Source: Aureispira sp. CCB-QB1 (GTDB lineage: Bacteria > Bacteroidota > Bacteroidia > Chitinophagales > Saprospiraceae). Taken from it: a stretch of 64,000 bases of DNA. The DNA lies in NCBI RefSeq assembly GCF_000724545.1, contig NZ_JHBV01000020.1, positions 1-64,000 on the forward strand, given 5' to 3'. The translations under genes and the position numbers were made by a program. The notes beneath the pieces were generated by a model that saw only the letters and a program-made list of their open reading frames with translations, had not been told where the DNA came from and made no database searches. Shown here piece after piece: positions 1 to 7,894 of the stretch. Numbering within the stretch: the first letter of the stretch is position 1; every line of letters begins with the position of its first letter.

Positions 1-92
1 AGACTTAGAAAAGCCATCCATTTTATCTTAACATTTTTATTTTGTCAATGTGCTTTAGAAAATTCGGGATGACTCATGTTTTTAATTACTAC

Positions 93-3000
93 TTACGAAA
101 ACGCATCTAAAGCATATCGCCCACTTCGTATCAAACTTTCCATCCAAGCCTCAGCTTCTTTAAGAACAACGTTATTTTTCTCCATATACATATCTATCAA
201 CACACGTTTGACAGCAGGTGCCATATAATTGCCATCTCCACAAACATAAATTATAGCCCCCTGTTCTAAAGCAGCCCATATCTTTTCTCTTTCTTTCCAT
301 ACCCTATCTTGCACGTATTTCACTTCTTCTACTATTTGATAGGTAAACGCGGGAAATACTTCTAAATTGGCTGCCTTGCCCCAGTTCTTCAACTCATTTT
401 GATACAAAAAGTCTACCTCAGAGTGATCACAACCAAAAAACAAGAGCATTTTCCCACTATTTTCCAACGCTGCTCGTTCTTCAATAAATCCTCTAAAGGG
501 TGCAATTCCTGATCCTGCCCCTATCATCACAATAGGAGTTGTAACATCTTTCGGCAAATGAAACGCTTCTTTGGATGGAACAACTTCTAACCAAATGCTA
601 TCTCCTTCCTTTCTTGAAGCCAAATAATTAGAAGCAACACCTTCGTAATTCCCTTGCCCAGACCATGCAGGAGCATCAACCACAGCTATCGTCAAGGTAC
701 AAGTACCTTTATTCGTAATAGGCGAAGAGGAAATGGAATACTGCCGTGTTTGCATAGGAGGCAATTGGCTTAGAAATTCTTCAAAAGTTATGGAACAAGA
801 CCCCATTCGTAATAAAACATCAATAAGACTCATTCTTTTTTCATACACTTCCTTGTTGTAAACTTCCTTTTGACACCATTGTTCTAATTGAATTCGTTCT
901 GGTGGACAAGGTGTTTTTTTTGCTAATATTTCTAATTGGCGACGCTGTACAGGCTGCCCAAGTTCGACGTATTCTTTAAGAATTTCTCCAACCGAGATCG
1001 GATAATTTAAAGGCAATAGAGAAGTTCCCGAATCATCTTTTAAGATTAATTGAGTATCTTCTGTTAAAGAAAAATAGCGCAGTACTTTTTCTACGTTATT
1101 TGTTGTATTCGTAGGCAATAGCGTCAAATAATCTCCTGCACGATAGTTCATACCTGTAGGCAACGTAATTTCTATATGCTTCTTGGAACGCCCCAATTCA
1201 TGAGCTACATCAACCAACTCTTTATTAACAACTATAGTCCCCTTTTGTAATTGAGTTTGTTTGAGTTGTTGCAATTTTAGTGGTTTATTGATCACTTGAA
1301 TAGCCAATTGGCTTGTCGTCTCAACTGTTCCCTCGGTTGTTTCCAACTCTGTTTCTAGTTTTTGCCAAAGTTGGTGTTCCCAAGTCTCCCAAGCTCCTAC
1401 AAAATCGCCTTTGGCATCTGCCTCTCCTCTCTCAAAAAATCGACTTGCCCCTAATGCTTCCAACTGATTATCAATAAAGATAGGAACGGCTTGATATGTA
1501 TTGAACCAATCCCTATTCCCACAACCAAAAACACAGTATTGCAATCCATCTAAATCCTTATTTTTTGCTGTTTTTAACCATTGTACAAAATTCTTAGCAT
1601 TATTAGTAGGTTGTCCCTCGTAAGATGCTGTCACAATAATCAGTTTACTATCTTTAGGCAATGCACTTACATAATTATCCAATTCATCAACCTTCGCTTT
1701 AACACCTCTCTGGACAGCATCTTTAGCCAATTGCAGTGCAAAACTTCTAGAACTTCCACTATTAGAACCAAACAATACCAATAACTGAGGGTGTTCAACA
1801 TCACTCAACGCATCTTCTTGTTGGGCAAATGCCTGTGTAACGACCTCTACTTTTTCATCTTCTATAACAACCTGATTGCGCTTGGCTTTTAGATAAAACC
1901 CTTCTGGTTTTAAGGTCAAGGTTTCTTTGATTGTTAATTTATAATTTGGATCTGACAATTGAATATCAAATCGTTGTACAATCATTGCCAAAACCAAAAT
2001 TGCTTCTTGCATAGCAAAAGGTCTTCCGATACAAGCTCTCGCTCCATTCCCAAATGGTTTCCAACAATTTGGAGGCAATTTACTAAAGTTTTCTTCTGAA
2101 AAACGATTGGGATCAAATTCATCTGCATTATTTCCCCAAACTACCTTATCTCGATGTAATCGAGGAATTAAAGCCAAAATCGTTTCTCCTTTACTGACAC
2201 TATACTCCCCTGCAATAACAGTATCTTCCAAGGGTTCTACGGCAAAAGCAGGAGCGGTAGGCATCAATCGCAAAGTTTCTTTAAGAATTTGACTAATGTA
2301 CGTCAATTCATTAATGTGTTCAATTCGAGGTTTTTTGTTGCCCAATACCATGCTCACTTCATCTTGAGCCTTTTTCAAAATATCTGGATGCGTACAAAGA
2401 TAATAAAGTGCAAAAGATAACAAACCACTTGTGGTTTCATGCCCCGCAATTAAAAACGTAAGCATCTGATAACGAATATTTTCATCACTCAAGCCTTCTC
2501 CAGTAATAGGATCCTTGCCACTCAGCATTTTATTCAAAAGATCATCAGGGGCTTGTTCAATACCATTCTCCTTTCTTTTCTCTATGATTGCGTCAGCAAC
2601 TCTATTCATATATTCGATGTTACTTTCGTATTTTTTACGTGCCCAAAACATCACATTATCTTGAAGTGGCAATCGTCGCCCTTTGTCCCCTGCTTCTACC
2701 AGCCCCTCCACCATTGCATGTACAAAGGGGTGCATCTCATCTCTATAAAAACTATTGAATCGATAATTAAATGCACACAACGCAATGGTGTCCAATGTTA
2801 ATCTAGTCATATCATCGGGCACATCAAATGGCGTATCTTCTCCCATTCGTTCCCATTTCAAAATCAGTTGCTCCGCAATATCTAGCATTTGGGGGAACAT
2901 ACTGCGAATCGACATTGGGCCAAAAGCAGGTGTCAAAATACGGTGGGCTTTAATCCAATTGGGTTCATCTCCATAAGCAGTAAACAAACCATCTTTGGCA

Positions 3001-3242
3001 AAATCACGAATTACTTCAAGAGGAGGAAGTAATGATTTTTGAAAACGTGTCTCATCACACATTTCATCAATAATTCGATGAGAACAGGCTATTAGAAGTG
3101 ATTTACTTGGCAAACTCAGGCGATAAATTTCACCATGTTTGGCAGCTAATTTTTCTAAATTGGCCACCATGCCTTCTTTTAAATTTAACTCTAGCAGATT
3201 GCCGATTAAAGGAAGCGGTCTATCTTGAGGGATAACATTCAT
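93..3242 (-). CDS. CYP102-type cytochrome P450/flavin reductase fusion (P450 BM3 homologue)
   Basis: Self-sufficient fatty-acid hydroxylase: a P450 heme domain fused to a CPR-type FMN/FAD reductase, soluble and cytoplasmic. At 1049 aa it is the length of P450 BM3 and is collinear with it. Heme domain (about 1-460): I-helix AGHETT at 266-271, ExxR at E322–R325, heme loop FGNGARACIG with thiolate C404, and F87 as in BM3. Flavodoxin domain about 487-635 (LFGSNSGSS). FAD/pyridine nucleotide part from about 690 to the end (RQYSISSSP, GAGSGIAPFRG, CGDGNYMAP). Oddities: the BM3 2'-phosphate ligands S965/R966/K972 align with T967/Y968/V974, W1046 aligns with F1048, and R47/Y51 with K47/I51. A Crp/Fnr-family gene lies 162 bp upstream on the same strand with a palindrome between them. 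The family call is very secure; substrate and cofactor are not. Confidence 0.97.
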   Translation of the reverse strand: MNVIPQDRPLPLIGNLLELNLKEGMVANLEKLAAKHGEIYRLSLPSKSLLIACSHRIIDEMCDETRFQKSLLPPLEVIRDFAKDGLFTAYGDEPNWIKAHRILTPAFGPMSIRSMFPQMLDIAEQLILKWERMGEDTPFDVPDDMTRLTLDTIALCAFNYRFNSFYRDEMHPFVHAMVEGLVEAGDKGRRLPLQDNVMFWARKKYESNIEYMNRVADAIIEKRKENGIEQAPDDLLNKMLSGKDPITGEGLSDENIRYQMLTFLIAGHETTSGLLSFALYYLCTHPDILKKAQDEVSMVLGNKKPRIEHINELTYISQILKETLRLMPTAPAFAVEPLEDTVIAGEYSVSKGETILALIPRLHRDKVVWGNNADEFDPNRFSEENFSKLPPNCWKPFGNGARACIGRPFAMQEAILVLAMIVQRFDIQLSDPNYKLTIKETLTLKPEGFYLKAKRNQVVIEDEKVEVVTQAFAQQEDALSDVEHPQLLVLFGSNSGSSRSFALQLAKDAVQRGVKAKVDELDNYVSALPKDSKLIIVTASYEGQPTNNAKNFVQWLKTAKNKDLDGLQYCVFGCGNRDWFNTYQAVPIFIDNQLEALGASRFFERGEADAKGDFVGAWETWEHQLWQKLETELETTEGTVETTSQLAIQVINKPLKLQQLKQTQLQKGTIVVNKELVDVAHELGRSKKHIEITLPTGMNYRAGDYLTLLPTNTTNNVEKVLRYFSLTEDTQLILKDDSGTSLLPLNYPISVGEILKEYVELGQPVQRRQLEILAKKTPCPPERIQLEQWCQKEVYNKEVYEKRMSLIDVLLRMGSCSITFEEFLSQLPPMQTRQYSISSSPITNKGTCTLTIAVVDAPAWSGQGNYEGVASNYLASRKEGDSIWLEVVPSKEAFHLPKDVTTPIVMIGAGSGIAPFRGFIEERAALENSGKMLLFFGCDHSEVDFLYQNELKNWGKAANLEVFPAFTYQIVEEVKYVQDRVWKEREKIWAALEQGAIIYVCGDGNYMAPAVKRVLIDMYMEKNNVVLKEAEAWMESLIRSGRYALDAFS

Positions 3243-3337
3243 TGGTATGATTTTTTGTTTTATCTTTATTCGTTAATAAAATAAATACAACAGCCAATCT
3301 ATCTGTTGGTGTTTGTATCTATTTTGGATTGATAAAA

Positions 3338-3381
3338 CAAAGCTAATTCATACAGAAATAAATTTCCTTGAACAAGTTCAA
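3338..3381 (-). promoter_or_regulatory. Probable P450 promoter with Fnr/Crp-like palindromic operator
   Basis: On the minus strand a perfect Bacteroidota -7 box TAGCTTTG (TAnnTTTG) lies at 3345-3338. No TTTG -33 box is found 19 nt upstream. Instead there is a 14-bp perfect palindrome, TTGAACAAGTTCAA, at 3368-3381, resembling the Fnr box TTGAT-N4-ATCAA. If transcription starts about 6 nt after the -7 box, the palindrome is centred near -41.5, the usual class II activator position. The neighbouring Crp/Fnr-type protein is the obvious candidate ligand. The sites are seen; their use is inferred. Confidence 0.5.
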
Positions 3382-3404
3382 TAAACAAATATAAAAAATA
3401 CAAA

Positions 3405-3983
3405 TTATTTATGACTTAGTCGACGACGAATTTTGGATAGACCTTCGGGAGTAACATTCAAATAAGACGCTATTAAGTACAGTGGAACTCGTTGAAACAA
3501 ATCAGGATATGTTTCTGCTAATTTTTGATAATGCGCTGCATTAGAGAGGGTTCCCATATCTTTTCTTTCATTCATTACTCGAATAAACGCATCTTGCATC
3601 AAAAGACGCATCAAACGTTCCCAGCGCATATCTTTGTCTAACAATTCTTCCAAATCCCTTTTTTCTAATATATAGATGACAGAGGTTTCTAAGGCCTTTA
3701 AATAAAAACCAGTGTCTGTCTCTGTTACATACGACTCTAAATCTGTAAACAAATCTCCTTCAAAAGCAAAATGAACCACACGCTCTTTTCCCTGTTGATC
3801 GACTTTGTAATAATAAACACCGCCCTCTTCCACAAAGACTACAAATGAAAAAATTTGGTTGGCTTGAAACAAGCATTCTCCTCCGAGTATTGTTTTTTTG
3901 ATCAAAACTTTTCCTAGATCTACCTTCATTTGGTCATCTAGATGAACATATTCGTTGAGAATTTCCAATAAGCGCTCTGTCAT
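3405..3983 (-). CDS. Crp/Fnr family transcriptional regulator
   Basis: A 192-aa regulator with an N-terminal cyclic-nucleotide-binding-like beta barrel (about 20-115), a dimerisation helix and a short C-terminal winged helix (about 166-188, VPLYLIASYLNVTPEGLSKIRRRL). The last segment is the recognition-helix signature common in Bacteroidota Crp/Fnr proteins. There is no cysteine cluster like that of oxygen-sensing Fnr, so any ligand is unknown. It sits directly upstream of the CYP102 gene in the same direction. Local regulation of the P450, perhaps in response to lipid or redox state, is inferred from the neighbourhood and from the palindrome at 3368-3381. Confidence 0.9.
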   Translation of the reverse strand: MTERLLEILNEYVHLDDQMKVDLGKVLIKKTILGGECLFQANQIFSFVVFVEEGGVYYYKVDQQGKERVVHFAFEGDLFTDLESYVTETDTGFYLKALETSVIYILEKRDLEELLDKDMRWERLMRLLMQDAFIRVMNERKDMGTLSNAAHYQKLAETYPDLFQRVPLYLIASYLNVTPEGLSKIRRRLSHK

Positions 3984-4061
3984 AGTTTATTAACAATAAA
4001 GGGTTGGTGGGTATCAATTTACAATCTTGAGAGCAAGTCTAAACACATGCATGAGCTAACA

Positions 4062-4655
4062 CTATGCTCTATCGCACATTTCAAAAGCGGAAATATTATC
4101 GATTAGTAAGTTACCTTTATAATAATCTAATGAAGGCTGCTTATAATAACATTCTATGATAATATATTTATAATCTTCTTCTGTTGAAAACAAGAATTCG
4201 TACGTTTTCCATTCATAATGGTCAATAACGGGTGACGTTGCGATTAATTGTGCGCGATCACAAGCCGAATTTCCAACCCATACTCTCAAGCAGGTTGGCT
4301 TGGAATATCCTGCATATGCTGGTGAGGAAGATAAATCTACCTTAAATTTGTAACAACGCTCTTTTTTGAATGGCTTAGGCATTTTTTGCCCCAAAGCTTC
4401 CCAAGTATTATCATCTCTAGTAATTAAGCCTAAAAATGTATTTCCATCTGTTGGTTTCTGATAGACTCCCCAAGGACCTGGCAAAATATCAGGCGAAGAA
4501 TCTAAGCCGCAAGCTTGCCAATTATCGGGTGTTTGTGCATCGTGTGGCACTCCTTCAAAAGAAGTATTGTCCAGTACAACTGGTTTAAATTGTGCCGATA
4601 ATGAAAGGCAATTCAATGCTAAAACGAGCCCTAAAATTTGTCTAAAAATAGTCAT
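4062..4655 (-). CDS. Small exported protein with galactose-binding/jelly-roll-like domain
   Basis: About 197 aa from ATG at 4655. An in-frame TTG at 4679 gives a longer form, but the ATG starts immediately before a clean signal peptide (hydrophobic run ending LSLSAQ), so it is preferred. The mature part has the pattern N-T-S-F-E-G ... W ... PDILPG near the start and LLIDNIS near the end. This is typical of the carbohydrate-binding-like beta-sandwich found in Bacteroidota surface proteins, and resembles the N-terminal half of the OmpA-family protein at 62376-63422. Several cysteines suggest disulfides. Likely periplasmic or cell surface; no catalytic motif is seen and its partner is unknown. 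Confidence 0.7.
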   Translation of the reverse strand: MTIFRQILGLVLALNCLSLSAQFKPVVLDNTSFEGVPHDAQTPDNWQACGLDSSPDILPGPWGVYQKPTDGNTFLGLITRDDNTWEALGQKMPKPFKKERCYKFKVDLSSSPAYAGYSKPTCLRVWVGNSACDRAQLIATSPVIDHYEWKTYEFLFSTEEDYKYIIIECYYKQPSLDYYKGNLLIDNISAFEMCDRA

Positions 4656-4711
4656 ATACCTATGTTTATCTTTCTCCAATAGTTCGTGGGTAAACCCTAC
4701 AACCTCAGCTT

Positions 4712-5521
4712 CTATACATTATATAGAACACTATACCCTACTGCAACTGTACCTATTATAAAACAGTATATCGAAAAATAGACCAATTTTCCGTTTTTGA
4801 CCAAATTTATCATCCATTGGCAAGCCAACAAGCCAACAAAAAAGGCTCCTAAGAATCCAACGCCCATCGGAAGCAAGGTATCTGTCCCTAAAGCAAACTC
4901 TCCTCCCAATAAATCTTTAGCCACTTTGGCAATAATTAAAGGCATGACCATCAAAAAAGAAAATCGAGCAGCGCGCTCTTTATCTATTTTTAACAAAACA
5001 CAAGTCGAAATAGTCGCTCCAGAACGCGAAATACCAGGAGCCAAAGCAATTGCTTGTGCTACGCCTACCAAAATCGCTTCTTTAAAACCTACTTTTCCAT
5101 CTGTTTGAGTAGCTTTGTCAGCTAAGAATAGTAAAGCTCCTGTCAAAAATAGCATTAAGCCAACCAAAAGTGCCGAGCCACTAAAAGCGGCATCAATTTG
5201 ATCTTCGTACAACAACCCTACAATAGCCGCAGGAATCATTGATACCACTATTTTGGCAGCAAACCAAAATTCTTCATTGATTTTGAACTGAAATAAACCT
5301 TTTAATATTTCGGCAATTTCTTTGCGCAAAATAACCCAAGTGCTGAATACGGTTGCTAAGTGCAATACCACATTGAATGTGGTTCCAAAAGATTCATTTG
5401 TTTCTGAAGGATTAATCCCTAATAGAATTTTCCCCAACTCTAAATGTCCACTACTACTTACAGGCAAATATTCCGTCAATCCTTGTACAATGCCTAAAAT
5501 CAAAGCCTCAAACCACTCCAT
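4712..5521 (-). CDS. uppP: Undecaprenyl-diphosphate phosphatase UppP/BacA
   Basis: Inner-membrane enzyme that dephosphorylates undecaprenyl diphosphate to recycle the lipid carrier for peptidoglycan and surface glycans. At 269 aa it is normal for the family. The two signature regions are intact: GLTEYLPVSSSGH at 14-26 (catalytic E17) and PGISRSG at 162-168 (R166). Six to eight hydrophobic segments follow. It is third in the leftward group ftsX–DUF3098–uppP, an order widely conserved in Bacteroidota. Between it and DUF3098 lies a 247-bp gap filled with repeat modules. Confidence 0.97.
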   Translation of the reverse strand: MEWFEALILGIVQGLTEYLPVSSSGHLELGKILLGINPSETNESFGTTFNVVLHLATVFSTWVILRKEIAEILKGLFQFKINEEFWFAAKIVVSMIPAAIVGLLYEDQIDAAFSGSALLVGLMLFLTGALLFLADKATQTDGKVGFKEAILVGVAQAIALAPGISRSGATISTCVLLKIDKERAARFSFLMVMPLIIAKVAKDLLGGEFALGTDTLLPMGVGFLGAFFVGLLACQWMINLVKNGKLVYFSIYCFIIGTVAVGYSVLYNV

Positions 5522-5548
5522 AATTAATTATCTATATTAGTATTTTTT

Positions 5549-5757
5549 TAGTCGTTCGTTGATTACTTCGTGAGCGCTTTGCTTTTAGTTAGCTGCGCTG
5601 CTACTCCGTGGTACTTTATGAGCACTTTGCTTTTAGTTAGCTGCGCTGCTACTGCGTGGTACTTCGTGAGGTTGCTATCGCTGAGTTAACTGTTACTCCC
5701 TCTTGTCGTGAGCTCGCACAGCTCAGCTCGCTGTTGCTACGTAGTTTCAACGGATTA
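5549..5757. repeat. Modular intergenic repeat, copy A (tandem 48-bp units)
   Basis: Two head-to-tail 48-bp units (5567-5614 and 5615-5662, 44 of 48 positions equal) and the start of a third (TTCGTGAG at 5663). Each unit contains TTAGTTAGCTGCGCTGCTAC. The stretch 5563-5604 is the exact reverse complement of 38328-38369 (42 nt). The right part (5700-5735) matches, in reverse complement, the GCGAGCTCACGAC ... GGGAGTAACA module of copy E near 26875-26895. Fills the gap between uppP and the DUF3098 gene. Confidence 0.85.
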
Positions 5758-5768
5758 CAGTAAATAAA

Positions 5769-6119
5769 TTAAGCCTCAATATTTTGAGGGGTTTCACTTG
5801 AAGATTTAAAAATGGCAACAATAACAACGCCCAAACCACTTAAAATAACTAGTGGAGCAACTGTAATTCGAACAAAGCTATATATTTCATCAGCGTTCCA
5901 CTCATCTGGCTGGTTGTGTCCTCCAGACATCAAAAAGAAACCAACGATAACCATAATTAACCCTACACCTATAATAGTATAATTGGTTTTTGAAAAAAGC
6001 AGCTCTTTCTCTACTTTTTCTCTCCTACTCTCTCTTCTTTTTCTTGCAATAGCAGCATCCTTTTTGTCCATGTTTGGTCCTTCCAAAGTCGTTTCTTTTT
6101 GTTTATCTCCTTTTCCCAT
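5769..6119 (-). CDS. DUF3098 membrane protein
   Basis: A 116-aa protein with a charged N-terminus rich in Lys/Arg/Glu (about 1-45) followed by two transmembrane segments (about 50-68 and 85-108). The sequence LLFSKTNYTIIGVGLIMVIV and the following PDEWNADEIYSFVRI are typical of DUF3098, a Bacteroidota-restricted family. Its place between ftsX and uppP is conserved, suggesting a link to division or envelope work, but no biochemical role is known to me. Confidence 0.9.
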   Translation of the reverse strand: MGKGDKQKETTLEGPNMDKKDAAIARKRRESRREKVEKELLFSKTNYTIIGVGLIMVIVGFFLMSGGHNQPDEWNADEIYSFVRITVAPLVILSGLGVVIVAIFKSSSETPQNIEA

Positions 6120-6420
6120 GATCTTTATTTAAATATTTTTTATTTTGAGTTTTTTCTTGTAATAATTTGTTAATATTCCGTTACTTTTTTAATGTTTCTA
6201 TGCACCTAAACCAAGCATATCAAGCTCATGTGATTAAAGGGAGCTAATTAAGCTTTTTGTGTAGGCTTTGCTGGTAGCACAAAAGCCACGAGCAAGTAAT
6301 AAAGGTCCTCAAAGTAAAACATAAAAAAGCACCTTACATTAATTAAATTTCCAACGGAGTAATGAATTTACCTGAGCCACACAACAATGGCATAGTTCTC
6401 TAATTAATGAATCATTATTC
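6120..6420. other. Intergenic gap between ftsX and DUF3098
   Basis: About 300 bp with no credible ORF. AT-rich, with a short imperfect hairpin around 6257-6295 (GGCTTTGCTGG / TAGCACAAAAGCC) that may be a decayed repeat module. Nothing else recognised. Confidence 0.5.
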
Positions 6421-7308
6421 CTATATATTCCATGCCTCTACGGGCGTTTTGAGATACTTGTGCACACTGTGTCTTGTACATATCCAAGATAGCAAAACGC
6501 CAACAAGAATGATAATAATAGATAAGATAGTTGTCCAAAAATCTAAGTCATACTGTTCAAAAGTTCCCAAACCATTTTCTAACATAATCCTTGTTAACCA
6601 TAAAAAAGCGACTGCAATAATACCACTCAAAATACCATTTTTCAAACTTTGACGCATATATGGTCCTGCCATTTTTTCAAAAGTAGCTCCAACCATCTGC
6701 ATGGTTTTTATTAAATCCTTGTTAGCCAAGAAGGTTAATTTTAATGTATTCTTGATTAAAGTAACCACGACAAAGATAAAAAAAAGCATTAAGACCAATA
6801 GTATTATTTCTAAACGATATACTTTGCCCGATAGGCTCTCGGCAGGTGCTTTGGTATAAAAAACATGTTCTACGAAGTCATTATCTTGTATATTTTTAAC
6901 AATTTCTCCATAATCTTCAAAATGCCCATCGTTTAGATAAAACCGAATCATATTGGGTAATAAATTCTCACCAAAAAGCAATACATCTTCTTTGGTCATT
7001 TTGTCATCGTCTTGAAACAGTTCCAAAGCCTGTTCTTTTGAGATGTATTCTACGGTCTTTTCTTTGACAAAAGTACTCGCCTCCAACTCTTTCTGAAAAG
7101 CAAATACTTGCGCTTCGCTTGCTTCGTCTTTTAATTCTATATAAAACGGTATGTTCTCTTTAGAATAATTAAGAAATTGATTGGTGTAAATCGCTAATAA
7201 CCCCCAAACACCCAATAAATATAACATAATAATTAAACTAATAATTGTTGCTATATAATTGACAAATGTTTTTTGGGCACCAGCTATGGGGATTCTTGTT
7301 TTAGGCAT
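6421..7308 (-). CDS. ftsX: Cell-division ABC permease FtsX
   Basis: FtsX works with the ATPase FtsE to transmit a division signal across the inner membrane and activate periplasmic peptidoglycan hydrolases. This 295-aa protein has the family layout: one N-terminal membrane segment (about 20-42), a large periplasmic loop with the ECD pattern IPFYIELKDEASEAQ ... EYISKEQALELF (about 50-160), then three membrane segments (about 170-195, 222-245, 262-282). No ftsE is adjacent, which is usual in Bacteroidota. First gene of the leftward ftsX–DUF3098–uppP group. Confidence 0.95.
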   Translation of the reverse strand: MPKTRIPIAGAQKTFVNYIATIISLIIMLYLLGVWGLLAIYTNQFLNYSKENIPFYIELKDEASEAQVFAFQKELEASTFVKEKTVEYISKEQALELFQDDDKMTKEDVLLFGENLLPNMIRFYLNDGHFEDYGEIVKNIQDNDFVEHVFYTKAPAESLSGKVYRLEIILLVLMLFFIFVVVTLIKNTLKLTFLANKDLIKTMQMVGATFEKMAGPYMRQSLKNGILSGIIAVAFLWLTRIMLENGLGTFEQYDLDFWTTILSIIIILVGVLLSWICTRHSVHKYLKTPVEAWNI

Positions 7309-7894
7309 AAATTAAATGGTATATTTTAACAGTAGCAGTTCTCTAATCGACTTATTCTTAGTTTGGTATTACTTTTCTAACGTAGGTAATTGTTCAAAAA
7401 AAGTATCGGAAAATAGTCTTACTTTTTTATGCCCAGTTACTTATCAACTTATTTTTTACTGTTATTAGATCTAATAGTTAATTCTACTACTGTAGATCGA
7501 CATTTACATGCTAAAAAAGGCAACTGTAACGAACACGTATTTCAATGATTATTCCATTCTATATTACATCCTACCTAACAAGGTAATAGAAAGAAGGCTA
7601 TAAATTATCATTTAGGAACTTGCTTAACAATTCTTTAGCGAAAGTACAGAGAAATCATAAGAATTAAATGCAAATTTAGCGGATTTCTAACAGAAATTTC
7701 TAAACACATATTTTGTATTTGTGTTATAGAGTAAAATATAAAAAATGTGGTCAATTGTTTATAGAAAATAACAAAAACAATCCTCACTTTTTATGCATGC
7801 TACCTTAGATTAGGTATTTGATTTTAGTCGTTTGTTCCGCTGTTGCTGCGTGATCTCAACGAACTGTTTTGATTTACTCAACCAAAATAAAAGA
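7309..7894. other. Divergent intergenic region between ftsX and the RND exporter
   Basis: 586 bp without a gene. It should carry the promoters of both divergent genes. I see no perfect TTTG-N19-TAnnTTTG site. Its right end holds repeat copy B (7825-7866). No conserved RNA structure recognised. Confidence 0.5.
7825..7866. repeat. Modular intergenic repeat, copy B (minimal)
   Basis: A 42-bp copy bounded by TAGTCGTTTG and CAACGAACTG, imperfect inverted repeats of the family ends, with a core CGCTGTTGCTGCGTGATCTC. It ends 28 bp before the ATG of the RND exporter, so an upstream TTG start read through it is unlikely to be real. The variant end TAGTCGTTTG also appears, inverted, at the left side of copy C near 14753. 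Confidence 0.65.

Noticed and set aside
5549-5757. Possible CRISPR array at the 48-bp tandem units
   Set aside because: Only two and a fraction units, directly adjoining with no spacers, and no cas genes nearby.
6407-6652. 81-codon plus-strand ORF
   Set aside because: Mostly antisense to ftsX and without recognisable domain.
7832-7894. TTG-initiated extension of the RND exporter
   Set aside because: Runs through repeat copy B and adds a Cys-rich segment before the first membrane helix; ATG 7895 is better.
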